Of a stretch of DNA of 15,186 bases, positions 1-7,407 are shown one piece after another. The stretch covers positions 1 to 15,186 of the forward strand of contig JALOOS010000010.1 of assembly GCA_025454275.1 (NCBI GenBank). The letters run 5' to 3'. The DNA is from Desulfobacterales bacterium (GTDB lineage: Bacteria; Desulfobacterota; Desulfobacteria; Desulfobacterales; SpSt-501). Position numbers and translations under genes: made by a program. Under the pieces are notes generated by a model. That model was not told the origin of the DNA, made no database searches, and saw nothing but the letters and a program-made list of their open reading frames with translations. Position 1 is the first letter of the stretch. The number at the start of each line of letters is the position of its first letter.

Positions 1-167
1 ACGAGGAGCTGGAGGAGAACCCCGGCCTGATCAACGAGGAGTGCTACGGCAAGGGCTGGATGTACAAGATCCGGCCGGACGACATGGCCCACCTCGCCAA
101 CCTGATCCACGGCGCCGAGGCGATCCGCAGCTGGATGCTGGCGGAGATCCAAAAATTCGCCAAATGA
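1..167 (+). CDS. GcvH-like lipoyl carrier protein, C-terminal fragment
   Basis: The gene enters from the left edge; the frame starts at base 3 and ends at TGA 165-167, giving about 54 visible residues. The visible part contains GLINEECYGKGWMYKIRPDD followed by a C-terminal helix. This matches the end of glycine cleavage H proteins, where a YG.GW element follows the NxxP/G-L-IN stretch. H proteins carry lipoate on a lysine in a beta-hairpin and shuttle aminomethyl or thiol/disulfide groups; that lysine lies outside the window. A CCG-domain Fe-S gene and a lipoate ligase follow on the same strand. The protein could therefore be a true glycine-cleavage H protein or a GcvH-like lipoate-binding protein serving a heterodisulfide-reductase-type system; the fragment cannot decide this. 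Family assignment is firm, specific role is not. Confidence 0.85.
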   Translation, partial: EELEENPGLINEECYGKGWMYKIRPDDMAHLANLIHGAEAIRSWMLAEIQKFAK

Positions 168-201
168 ATTCGGCCGCCGCCCGAGCGGCGGCCGAATTCA
201 T
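164..201 (+). terminator. Perfect 17-bp hairpin over the gcvH-like stop codon
   Basis: Bases 164-180 and 185-201 are perfect reverse complements separated by the 4-base loop CCGA. The arms contain GAATTCGGCCGCCGC and its complement. The stem is very GC-rich and includes the TGA of the upstream gene. No run of T follows, so it is not a classical intrinsic terminator. It may stabilise the 3' end of the upstream message or partly uncouple expression of the Fe-S gene that starts at 239. The structure is seen directly; the role is inferred. Confidence 0.55.
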
Positions 202-238
202 GCGGGGGGAGGAAGAGGGGCTGCGCCCTCAAGGATGA

Positions 239-1437
239 ATGGCCCAATCCAACTTCACCATCCGGCAGCTGTTCGAAATGGACGCCTGCACCAACTGCCG
301 GCTCTGCGCGGAGGTCTGCCCGGCGGCCGGTGCGGCGAAGAACGGTCGGCTGTTTATCGACTGAAAGGACTGAAGCGCCATCTCAGGGCGCACGCCGGAC
401 GGCTGGCGGCCCTTCTCGGCGGTCGGGCGCCCTCCGCGGCAGAGCTCTCGCACTACGCCGACACCGTCTTCCGCTGCACGCTGTGCAGCAACTGCGAGGA
501 GGTCTGCCCCCTGGGGATCCGGCTCAAGGAGCTCTGGCTCTCCCTGCGCGAGGAGCTGGTGCGCCGGGAGGCCTACCCCGCCAAGATCGACCTGATCCGC
601 AAAAACCTCGCCGTAAGCCGCAACGTCTTCGGCGAGGACAATGCCGAGCGCGGGGAGTGGGTCGCGGACATGCGCAGGCCCCCGGCGGATCTATACGTAA
701 AGCCCCGGGCGGAGGTGGTCTACATCACCGGCTGCGTCTCGGCCTTTTTCCCCCTGGCCCAGAAGATCCCCATGGCCTTGGCCGAGATCATGGCGGCAAG
801 CGGGGTGGACTTCACCCTGCTCGGGGAGGAGGAGTGGTGCTGCGGCTTTCCGCTCCTCGGCGCCGGACTGATGGAGATGTTCGTGGAGTTCAAGGCCCAG
901 AACCTGGCCGCGGTCAAGGCCAAGGGGGCCCGCACCGTCGTCTTCGCCTGCCCCTCCTGCTACCGGATGTGGTGCGAATACTACGGAACCGATCTGGAGT
1001 TGCTCTCCGCGCCCGAGCTTCTCCTGCGTCTCCTGCGGGAGGGGAGGGTGCCGCTCGCGCAGGTGGACCTGACGGTCACCTACCACGACCCCTGCGACCT
1101 GGGGCGCGGGGCGCGCGTCTTTGAGGCGCCGCGCGAGGTGATCCGCTCCATCCCCGGCGTGAGCCTGGTCGAGCTGGCGCAAAACCGCGAGCGCTGCAGC
1201 TGCTGCGGCGGTGGCGGCAACCTCGAGATGGTGGACGCCGCGCTCGCCGCCCGGATCGCCAAGGACAAAATCGACGAGGTCCTCGCCACCGGGGCGCAGG
1301 CCGTGGTCACCTCCTGCCAGCAGTGCGTGCGGGCGATGACGAGCCACGTCAAGCGCAACAAGGTCCCGCTCGAGGTGCTGGACATCGTCCAGCTGGTGCG
1401 CAAAGCCCTTGCGGCTCCCACCAAGCCGAACCGATAG
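239..1437 (+). CDS. HdrD/GlpC-type (Fe-S)-binding protein with two 4Fe-4S and two CCG domains; apparent frameshift near 361
   Basis: The predicted role is cytoplasmic electron transfer or thiol/disulfide chemistry as a heterodisulfide-reductase-D-like subunit. Translation from ATG 239 gives MAQSNFTIRQLFEMDACTNC and a first 4Fe-4S motif, C17-x2-C20-x2-C23-x3-C27-P, then stops at TGA 362-364. The -1 frame carries the rest: a second motif CTLCSNCEEVCP (about 475-510), a first CCG domain (WCCGF about 837, CPSC about 949), and a second (HDPCD about 1085, CSCCGGGG about 1195, SCQQC about 1315), ending at TAG 1435-1437. Adding one C at 361/362 joins the frames as FID-LKGLKRHL, giving about 399 residues, a normal family length. 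The break is therefore a one-base deletion, either real or a sequence error. If the deletion is real, the first cluster is lost unless translation starts elsewhere, for example in the overlapping frame from ATG 235, whose first 40 residues look unlike any ferredoxin. The gene lies between the gcvH-like and lipoate ligase genes. Confidence 0.85.
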
Positions 1438-1458
1438 GCGCGCCGAACGAAAAGGCAA

Positions 1459-1549
1459 TTCACCGCAGAGACGCAGAGGTCGCCGAGAGGGACTTTTTCA
1501 AAAAACACCTCTCTGCGGACTCAGCGTGTCGAGCCTAGCGGGCGGTGAA
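1459..1549. repeat. Degenerate palindromic dispersed repeat (CGCAGAG family)
   Basis: This element fills most of the gap between the Fe-S gene and the lipoate ligase. It starts TTCACCG (1459) and ends CGGTGAA (1543-1549), complementary termini. Inside are CGCAGAG at 1464-1470 and 1472-1478 and its complement CTCTGCG at 1511-1517. GAGAGG (1485-1490) pairs with CCTCTC (1508-1513) around an ACTTTTTCAAAAAAC centre. The right arm is less well conserved than the left. It resembles the non-coding CGCAGAGACGCAGAG palindromes that I recall as dispersed in many environmental genomes; that is memory, not a search. It may form a hairpin between the two transcripts. Confidence 0.65.
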
Positions 1550-1562
1550 TGTAAGGGTTCAG

Positions 1563-2612
1563 ATGATGAAACTCTACAATCTGGGGAAAGTCCCCTGGGA
1601 GGAGTCGCAGCTGATCTACCACGCCATGGCCGACCTCGGCCGCGAGGGGCTGATCCTGCTCTCGCCCGCATCCCCCTATGTCTGCATCGGGTTCCACCAG
1701 AATGCCGCACAGGAGGTGGACCTCGCCTTCTGCCGGGAGCAGGGAATCCCCGTTTTCCGCCGGGAGGTGGGCGGCGGGGCGGTCTACCTGGACGGGGGCC
1801 AGCTCTTTTTCCAGCTGGTGCTGCGGGCCGATGATCCGCGCATCCCGGCCCCGCGCGAGGTTTTCTACCGCACGTTCCTTGCACCGGTCGTCGAGCTTTA
1901 CCGGCGTACGGGCGTGCCCGCGGTGTACAAACCCATCAACGACATTATTGCGGGCACACGCAAGATCAGCGGCAGCGGGGTGGGGGAGATCGGGCCGTGC
2001 ATTGTCTTCGTCGGCAATCTCATCGTCGACTTCAACTACGAGCGCATGGCGCGGGTGCTCAAGGTGCCGGACGAGAAATTCCGCGACAAAGTGCACAAGA
2101 CCCTGGTGGAGAACCTATCGACCCTGCGCCGCGAGCTGGGCGATGCCGGTGCGGCCGCCTGGAGCGAGGAGCGCCTCAATGCACTCCTGGTCGAGGAGTT
2201 CGGAAAGCTCCTGGGCCCGTTCGAACCCGCGGCGGTCGATCCTGAGCTCCGCGAGCGCATGGGCGCGCTCCGCTCCGCCATGATGAGCGAGGAGTGGCTG
2301 ATCCAGCGCCGGGGCCGCGGAGCGGAACGCGAGGTGCGGATCCGGTCCGGGGTTCGGATAGTCCACCGTGTGCACAAGGCCAAGGGAGGATTGCTCCGTG
2401 CCGATTTCGAGCTGAACGAAGGCCGCTGTTTCGGAGCGTCGATTTCCGGTGATTTCTTCTGCTATCCTCCGGAGGCCGTCGGTTGGATCGAGGCGGCCTT
2501 GGAGGGCAGGCCTTCCACGGAGGTGCGGCAGACGCTGCGGGATCTCCAACAGCGGCACTCCTTCGAAATCCCCGGCGTCGGCGAAGACGATTGGGCGGCG
2601 CTGTTGGCGTGA
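1563..2612 (+). CDS. Lipoate-protein ligase A-type enzyme, two domains
   Basis: The predicted 349-residue enzyme activates lipoate with ATP and transfers it to a carrier-protein lysine. Residues 66-77 hold the signature RREVGGGAVYLD that binds lipoyl-AMP. Residues 125-138 (INDIIAGTRKISGS) contain the catalytic lysine, K134. Residues from about 255 to the end (RGRGAEREVRIRSGVRIVHR onward, with GRCFGASISGDFF) match the accessory domain of LplA, so both activation and transfer parts seem present. ATG 1563 is preferred because AAGG at 1553-1556 sits six bases upstream. An upstream in-frame GTG at 1545 lies inside the terminal arm of the palindromic repeat and lacks a ribosome site. The likely substrate is the GcvH-like protein encoded two genes upstream. 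A dedicated lipoylation role for an Hdr-like system is possible but unproven. The reading frame is intact. Confidence 0.9.
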   Translation: MMKLYNLGKVPWEESQLIYHAMADLGREGLILLSPASPYVCIGFHQNAAQEVDLAFCREQGIPVFRREVGGGAVYLDGGQLFFQLVLRADDPRIPAPREVFYRTFLAPVVELYRRTGVPAVYKPINDIIAGTRKISGSGVGEIGPCIVFVGNLIVDFNYERMARVLKVPDEKFRDKVHKTLVENLSTLRRELGDAGAAAWSEERLNALLVEEFGKLLGPFEPAAVDPELRERMGALRSAMMSEEWLIQRRGRGAEREVRIRSGVRIVHRVHKAKGGLLRADFELNEGRCFGASISGDFFCYPPEAVGWIEAALEGRPSTEVRQTLRDLQQRHSFEIPGVGEDDWAALLA

Positions 2613-2770
2613 CACCAAGAGGGCGGGGCAGGGCGATCAAGTTCAGGGCATGGGACCACCTCGGCGCCAAGCCTGCGCCCCCCGGTGCGGAAGCGCCGCG
2701 ACCGCCGTTTCCCGGCGCAAGGCCCGACACAGCGGCTGAGCCTCGAGAAAAACTCAACCCGCCCGCCCCG
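2613..2770. other. Convergent intergenic gap, no feature recognised
   Basis: This 158-bp gap separates the 3' ends of the lipoate ligase (+) and the sugar-acid kinase (-). I see no recognisable gene, no strong hairpin with a T-run and no promoter-like pair. Rho-dependent or bidirectional termination would be expected here but is not visible. Confidence 0.5.
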
Positions 2771-4078
2771 TCATGCCGCCAGCAGCCGAAGCAACCGCAG
2801 CAGGGCATCGTCGCCTCCGAACGCCCCGGCCTTGGTGATGACTTGGGCCCCGCTGCAGGGGCCTCCCAGTGCCCGCCCGGCCATAACGCCCTCGATCGGC
2901 TGGCTTCCGATTTCCACCCCTTCTGCTGCCAGGGCCTCGAGAATGGCCATGGCCGTATCGCCGCCGGTCAGGATGAAGGCCGAATCCCCGGGGGCGATCC
3001 CCGACATGGAAACCGCCCGGGCGGTAATTCGCCCGAGGGTCTCAGCGATTTTGCGGGTTGCGGTGCGCTTATCCGGCACCGGCCGCTCGATCCGTTCCCG
3101 AGAGATGCTCAGGACGAAAGAGCCGGCGGTGAGCGCCTCGGCCGCCGACCGGGTGACGGTCCGCCGGACGGCGGCCGCCCGAGCCGAGCGCCGGCAGGCC
3201 AGCACGGGCCGTATTTCGATTCCGGTTACATCGATGCCCTGGCCGAGTTTGGCGAGTTGGCGCCGGGAAACATCCGAGGCGCTGCCGCACACCAGCACCA
3301 CATGGGCCGCGGGGGCGAGGGCTGGGATGGTGATGCGGCGGCCCGTAATGCGGGCCGAAACCTGCGTGGCCAGGGCATTGGCCAGTCCCGCCGAGCCGAT
3401 GAAGAGCGGTGCGGGGTGAATCGTCCCGGCGAGCTCCGCAATCGTCGCTACATCGCGCCGCTCCAGGCAATCGAAGACCAGCAGCCGGTCTCCGGCGTCG
3501 ATCTTGGCAGCGACCGCCTCCCGCAGCGCCGGGGGCGAGGCGCGCAGCAGCTCCAGGGGAACGGCGCCCACCCGGTGGGCGCTCTGGCGCTGCAGCAGCG
3601 TGGGTACATGGGACTCGGTCACCGGGCAGACCGGGTCCCGGGACGCTTCGGTTTCGGCCACCGCCACCCCGTTGACCTTGAGGACCCCGTTTTCCACCGT
3701 TCGCCCCATGGCGGGAAAGGCCGGGGTGAGGAATGCGACCGGCCGCTGGGCGGCATCGAGGAGGGCGTCGACCTCTGGGCCGATGTTGCCGCGCAGGGTC
3801 GAATCGATCTTTTTGTAGATGAGATCAAAGCGGGTGAGATCGAGCTGCTTAAGGATTCCCGCCACGCACTGGTAGGCCTCCTGCGGCGCCATGGCCCGCG
3901 AATGGGTGTTCACCACCAGCACCGGCCAGCGCTTGTCGTCCAGCGGGAGCCGGCGCGAGCGCCCGCTCATGGCGAGGAGCGTGCGCAGCCCCTTCGCGGC
4001 GAACTGCGCCCCCGTATCGCCCGCACCGGTCAAGTCGTCGGCAACGATCAGGCAGCGGATGGAGCTCATGTGTGCCAT
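2771..4078 (-). CDS. Four-carbon acid sugar kinase family protein (DUF1537, OtnK/YgbK type)
   Basis: This 435-residue protein is likely a cytoplasmic ATP-dependent kinase of a four-carbon sugar acid (erythronate/threonate type). The N-terminal motif IVADDLTGAGDTGAQFA (residues 11-27) and KKIDSTLRGNIG (about 89-100) define the sugar-acid binding domain. The C-terminal nucleotide-binding domain has LTGGDTAMAILEAL and VITKAGAFGGDDALL near the end. Length is normal for the family. The start could be ATG 4078 or the in-frame ATG three codons later: AAAGGG lies only about one base before the first but about ten before the second, so neither spacing is ideal. Family members usually sit beside a PdxA2-type dehydrogenase or an aldolase; none is present here, so the substrate is unknown. 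The gene is 142 bp downstream of the PEP-synthase-like gene on the same strand and may be cotranscribed with it. Confidence 0.9.
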   Translation of the reverse strand: MAHMSSIRCLIVADDLTGAGDTGAQFAAKGLRTLLAMSGRSRRLPLDDKRWPVLVVNTHSRAMAPQEAYQCVAGILKQLDLTRFDLIYKKIDSTLRGNIGPEVDALLDAAQRPVAFLTPAFPAMGRTVENGVLKVNGVAVAETEASRDPVCPVTESHVPTLLQRQSAHRVGAVPLELLRASPPALREAVAAKIDAGDRLLVFDCLERRDVATIAELAGTIHPAPLFIGSAGLANALATQVSARITGRRITIPALAPAAHVVLVCGSASDVSRRQLAKLGQGIDVTGIEIRPVLACRRSARAAAVRRTVTRSAAEALTAGSFVLSISRERIERPVPDKRTATRKIAETLGRITARAVSMSGIAPGDSAFILTGGDTAMAILEALAAEGVEIGSQPIEGVMAGRALGGPCSGAQVITKAGAFGGDDALLRLLRLLAA

Positions 4079-4220
4079 ACCCTTTGGACGGGGTGTCGGT
4101 TCACGCGGTCGATTCCTTGGCGCATCAAGCGGATCGTTGGAGTGAGTGCGTTGGAACCACCCTATACCATAAGAAGGGCGAAAAACGCGATTGGGGGTTG
4201 CCCATCGGGGCGTGCGGGCT

Positions 4221-6764
4221 TCAGCGCCCGAAGATCGAGGTCTCTATGTTCGTGAGCATCTTCTCCCGGTAGTGACGGATCCGGGTCGGATTTCCCATGA
4301 TCATGTCGACCTGGCAGGCATGGATATTGACATACCCCAGCAGCTGGATGCGTTGGCTGAACGCCTCGCCTTCGTAGCCTTCCAGGTGGGCGGTGAGATG
4401 ATCCTCGACCACCCGCACCTGAAAGCCGTAGGCGTCCAGAAGCGAGGCGATCAATTCCAGCCGCCGATCGCGCCGGGATCGATCCGCCGCCCCTCCCTGG
4501 AAACTGAAGCGCGCGTAGTTCTCACGGGAGCTCGCGCCCCAAAAGGCCTGGGTCAAGGAGAGATGGTAACCCCAGCGCAGGCTGATGCTGCAGAACTGTC
4601 GGGTGACGAAGGCATAGTTGCCGCCGGCCATGCGCGGGGCCGCACCGGCCTCCAGCTCCGGGTTCATGGTCGATTCCGCCATCACGGAAAACAGCCCTTT
4701 GGCATCCGGGGCCGGCGGGCCATCCCAGGGTACGGCGGTGACGCCCTGCCAGAAAGCGGAAAAAGGCAGGGAGTCCACCTCTTCCAGGCGCACGGTTTTC
4801 TGCCGAACGGATGAAGGGGGTTCGTCGTCCAACCGCATCACCCACAATCGGACGGGACTGTTGTCGGCCACGAGTTTCTTCCCGGTGTGTCCGGTCAAAC
4901 CATGGCGGGCACCGAAAGCGAACAGCTCCGCGATCGCCGTTTCATGACAGAAGCGGATGAGATCGTGATAGGTTTTGCAGTTACGGCTCTGGAATTGAGC
5001 ATCGGTCGGGTCCAGCAGGCCCAGGGGAGAGATCTTTTCCATGATTCGTTTCAAGGACTGATATACCGGGGAAGAGGAAAACTCCGGAGGGCGAGAATCG
5101 CTGCGATGCTCAAGCAGCATCGTCACCTTCCCGGGGTAGACCGCCCGATGGTCGGCATCCACGGTGATGATCCCGCCATCGGGAATCAGCCGGGTTCCCA
5201 TCCGGACATCGACTATCGTTGGGATGGCGAACTCGCGGGCCACCGTCGCCAAATGCCCGGCGACGCCCCCGGCATCGGCGACGATGGCGGCCGCTTTTTT
5301 TAAAAGCACCGTCCACCGCGGCAAGGCGTGCTCCACGACCAGGACATCACCATCGCCGAATTTTTCCATATCCGTCCGGTTTTTGACCAGCCGGGCAACA
5401 CCCCACCCCACCCCGGGGCTCGCGGTCAGGCCTCCCGTCAGCAACGGGGGAAGATCCGCTTGTCGATGCCCGGCATCCTCAGTCACGGGCCCCGTTGCGG
5501 GCAACCCCTTCAGCGGCCGGCTTTGCAGCAGGTAGATCTCGCCGGCCTCTGTCATGGCCCACTCGATATCCTGGGGGGATTGAAAATAACCCTCCAGCCG
5601 GCGTGCCAGTTCCACCAGCTTCAAACTCGCATCCCGGGTCAAGGGGATGCCTTCGCCTCCGGCCTCCCCCCGGCCGGTATGGCGCGAGATGATCCAGCGG
5701 CCGGTGGGACCTCTTTCGACCCCCAGGTGCTCCGGTGACACCCGACCCGCCACCACGGCCCTGCCGGTGCCGGCGGCGGCATTGATGATGAGCCGTTCGG
5801 CCGCGACATCCCCCGGATCGCGGGAATACACCACCCCGCCGGCGGCGGCCGGCACCATTCCCAGACATCCGACGCCCATGTGGATCTGCTCGTCGAGCAA
5901 GCCGTGTTTTTCGCGATAGGTTATTGCCCGCGCTGTATACTTGCTGGCGAGAATGCGCCGGTAGGCCTGAGGCAGATCGGCCGCATGGACGTTTAGTTCG
6001 GTGTCGTAGAGGCCGGCAAACGAATGCTCCGGGGTGTCTTCCCCCAAGGCACTGCTGCGCACGGCCCAAAGGCCGGCACCGCTTGAAGGGTGACACCCCC
6101 TGTCGCAGGCATCCCGAATGGCTGCCTCGAGTTCCGGCGGCAATGGGGTTTCAGCGATCAATCGCCGGATCCGGCGGCTCGTCTCCTGGACTTCCCCGAC
6201 ATCATCAGGATCCGTGGACTGATACATCTGATGGATACGGGACGAGAGCCCCTCCTGGGCCATGAACAAGCGCGCCGCAACGGTCGTAATGACGAACCCA
6301 TCCGGAACCAGCGGGTGGATGTGTTGCTTGATTTCTCCCAGCACGGCCATCTTGGGCCCGACCAGTCCGGCATCCTTTTTGCTCACCTGCTGCATGGATA
6401 CGACAAGGGGTCCCTCCGCCCTGTCGGGGATAGCCTCGAGCAAGCGGTTGATATCCGCTTGCAGTGCATCAAAGATCTGAAAGAGGTCTCCATGACGGCC
6501 GGCCGACATCCGGTTCAGCGTTTCAATGATTTGGTACACCTGGACCGACATCGAGGTCACCCGGGATCGAACGAAGGGCATTCCGAAGGAACGGCCGTTG
6601 CTCAGCTTCTGCTCCAGGTCGGACATGTCCAACAGGGTGCGTTCATTGAGGTCCAGCAGGGATTTGAAGTTGAAATATCGAACCTTAAGCAGGTCCCGGG
6701 CGGCGGTATCCGCTTGCTGCCGGTGATGGAACAAGTCTTTCAGCCGATTGATCCAATGCGTCAT
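4221..6764 (-). CDS. PEP-synthase-like protein: ATP-grasp and phosphohistidine domains, no PEP barrel
   Basis: The 847-residue protein has four parts. Residues 1-115 are a helical N-terminal region. About 125-420 form a PpsA/PPDK-type ATP-grasp domain, with VGPKMAVLGE (135-144), AVRSSALGED (234-243), PQDIEWA (397-403) and YLLQSRP (411-417). About 445-550 form the swivelling phosphohistidine domain, with GGVAGHLATVARE carrying the likely phospho-acceptor H504. About 560-847 form a C-terminal domain I do not recognise; it is not the PEP/pyruvate TIM barrel. Such proteins may phosphorylate their own histidine from ATP and pass the phosphate to an unknown acceptor, as rifampin phosphotransferase does with an unrelated middle domain. 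ATG 6764 is chosen because AAAGGGG lies five bases upstream; the frame stays open to a TTG at 6812, which overlaps the promoter-like element. The gene is divergent from a response regulator and has a sigma54-like promoter. Confidence 0.85.
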   Translation of the reverse strand: MTHWINRLKDLFHHRQQADTAARDLLKVRYFNFKSLLDLNERTLLDMSDLEQKLSNGRSFGMPFVRSRVTSMSVQVYQIIETLNRMSAGRHGDLFQIFDALQADINRLLEAIPDRAEGPLVVSMQQVSKKDAGLVGPKMAVLGEIKQHIHPLVPDGFVITTVAARLFMAQEGLSSRIHQMYQSTDPDDVGEVQETSRRIRRLIAETPLPPELEAAIRDACDRGCHPSSGAGLWAVRSSALGEDTPEHSFAGLYDTELNVHAADLPQAYRRILASKYTARAITYREKHGLLDEQIHMGVGCLGMVPAAAGGVVYSRDPGDVAAERLIINAAAGTGRAVVAGRVSPEHLGVERGPTGRWIISRHTGRGEAGGEGIPLTRDASLKLVELARRLEGYFQSPQDIEWAMTEAGEIYLLQSRPLKGLPATGPVTEDAGHRQADLPPLLTGGLTASPGVGWGVARLVKNRTDMEKFGDGDVLVVEHALPRWTVLLKKAAAIVADAGGVAGHLATVAREFAIPTIVDVRMGTRLIPDGGIITVDADHRAVYPGKVTMLLEHRSDSRPPEFSSSPVYQSLKRIMEKISPLGLLDPTDAQFQSRNCKTYHDLIRFCHETAIAELFAFGARHGLTGHTGKKLVADNSPVRLWVMRLDDEPPSSVRQKTVRLEEVDSLPFSAFWQGVTAVPWDGPPAPDAKGLFSVMAESTMNPELEAGAAPRMAGGNYAFVTRQFCSISLRWGYHLSLTQAFWGASSRENYARFSFQGGAADRSRRDRRLELIASLLDAYGFQVRVVEDHLTAHLEGYEGEAFSQRIQLLGYVNIHACQVDMIMGNPTRIRHYREKMLTNIETSIFGR

Positions 6765-6795
6765 GGGCGCCCCTTTCGTCTGCACCCCTCGGTGA

Positions 6796-6812
6796 ATCAA
6801 CAACTGTGCCAA
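6796..6812 (-). promoter_or_regulatory. Candidate sigma54 (-24/-12) promoter for the PEP-synthase-like gene
   Basis: On the - strand this reads TTGGCACAGTTGTTGAT. It matches the sigma54 consensus TTGGCACGNNNNTTGCW at the whole -24 block and at TTG of the -12 block; only the -12 C (here A) and the G after GGCAC differ. The predicted transcript would start near 6785, about 20 bases before ATG 6764, leaving room for the AAAGGGG ribosome site. A 15-bp palindrome is centred 73 bp upstream, a usual place for activator binding. Confidence 0.6.
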
Positions 6813-6875
6813 TTCAAATGGTTCGCCGGTTTCAGCGAGCTGCTTTGAAATCGGAGGTCAGGGGCAGGGCGAGCA

Positions 6876-6890
6876 GTTTCATTATGAAAC
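6876..6890. promoter_or_regulatory. 15-bp palindrome GTTTCATTATGAAAC, candidate activator site
   Basis: Arms GTTTCAT and ATGAAAC are perfect complements around a single T. The same pattern, GTTTC-N5-GAAAC, recurs at 7410-7424 with 13 of 15 bases identical. The site lies about 97 bp before the predicted start of the - strand transcript, fitting an upstream activating sequence for a sigma54 activator. It also lies only 30-44 bp before the + strand response regulator ATG at 6920, so it could repress or activate that gene. Additional related elements nearby are TTCATGAA at 6897-6904 and TTTCA-N11-TGAAA at 6830-6850. Confidence 0.6.
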
Positions 6891-6919
6891 ACCCTTTTCA
6901 TGAACACAGGAGGTGATGC

Positions 6920-7324
6920 ATGGGGGCGAAGCTGTTGGTGGTGGATGATGAGGAAAAGGTTCGCATCTACCTGGCCCGGTTGCTGGTAAACCGCGGGTAT
7001 CAGGTGGAAACAGCCGCCGATGGGGCCTCGGCGTTAGAGAAGCTCACGCATCAGGAGTTCGATGTGGTGCTGCTGGACATCATCATGCCGGGCATGGGCG
7101 GGATGGAGGTGTTGCCTCAGCTCAAAAAACTGAAACCGAAGGTTCAAGTGATCATGCTGACGGGAAATGCATCCGTCACGATCGGCGTTGAAAGCATCAA
7201 GCGCGGCGCTTTCGATTATCTGCTCAAACCGGTCGACCTCGAACGGTTGAACGAATGCCTGACCCAAGCGCTGGAGCACGGACGAATGTTGCATGGAGGC
7301 CCTTCCAGCGTGAGCATATCGTAA
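6920..7324 (+). CDS. Single-domain response regulator (CheY-like receiver)
   Basis: The 134-residue protein is a lone receiver domain without a DNA-binding output. The acidic pair D9-D10, the phospho-acceptor D53 in VVLLDIIMPGMGG, T81 and K103 in the LLKP motif are all present, so it should be phosphorylatable. A ribosome site, AGGAGGTG, sits at about 6908-6915, ideal for ATG 6920. About 14 residues after the last helix look unstructured. It is transcribed divergently from the PEP-synthase-like gene and followed by a hairpin with a T-run. Such receivers usually relay phosphate or control an enzyme by contact; a partner could be the histidine kinase at 11199 or the PEP-synthase-like protein, but neither is shown by the sequence. 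Confidence 0.92.
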   Translation: MGAKLLVVDDEEKVRIYLARLLVNRGYQVETAADGASALEKLTHQEFDVVLLDIIMPGMGGMEVLPQLKKLKPKVQVIMLTGNASVTIGVESIKRGAFDYLLKPVDLERLNECLTQALEHGRMLHGGPSSVSIS

Positions 7325-7378
7325 TCACATCGCTGATGGGCTGCGACCGTCTCCCTGCCGACGGGTTTCCGTTTGTCG

Positions 7379-7393
7379 GTTTCATTTTGAATT
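7379..7393. promoter_or_regulatory. Weaker copy of the 15-bp motif (GTTTCATTTTGAATT)
   Basis: This shares 12 of 15 bases with the palindrome at 6876-6890 and lies 31 bp (about three helical turns) from the fuller copy at 7410-7424, centre to centre. Helically phased tandem sites are typical of sigma54 activators. The right arm is degenerate, so this is the least certain of the three sites. Confidence 0.4.
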
Positions 7394-7407
7394 GCCGGGC
7401 GGCGCGT

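Noticed and set aside
165..200. Paired EcoRI-type GAATTC sites as a cloning or adaptor artefact
   Set aside because: The sites are simply the outer ends of a perfect genomic hairpin that includes the natural stop codon; the rest does not match a linker I know.
362..364. TGA inside the Fe-S gene read as selenocysteine
   Set aside because: The same frame hits a second TGA three codons later (371-373) and then loses all family similarity, whereas the -1 frame continues the protein. A deletion explains it better.
1545..1562. GTG start for the lipoate ligase
   Set aside because: It falls in the terminal arm of the palindromic repeat and has no ribosome site; ATG 1563 does.
2483..4255. Long + strand open frame of about 590 codons opposite the sugar-acid kinase
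   Set aside because: It lacks recognisable domains, is rich in Arg/Gly/Pro as expected for a shadow frame of GC-rich DNA, and covers a - strand gene with clear family motifs.
6765..6812. TTG 6812 start for the PEP-synthase-like protein
   Set aside because: It overlaps the sigma54-like element and lacks a ribosome site, while ATG 6764 has AAAGGGG five bases upstream.
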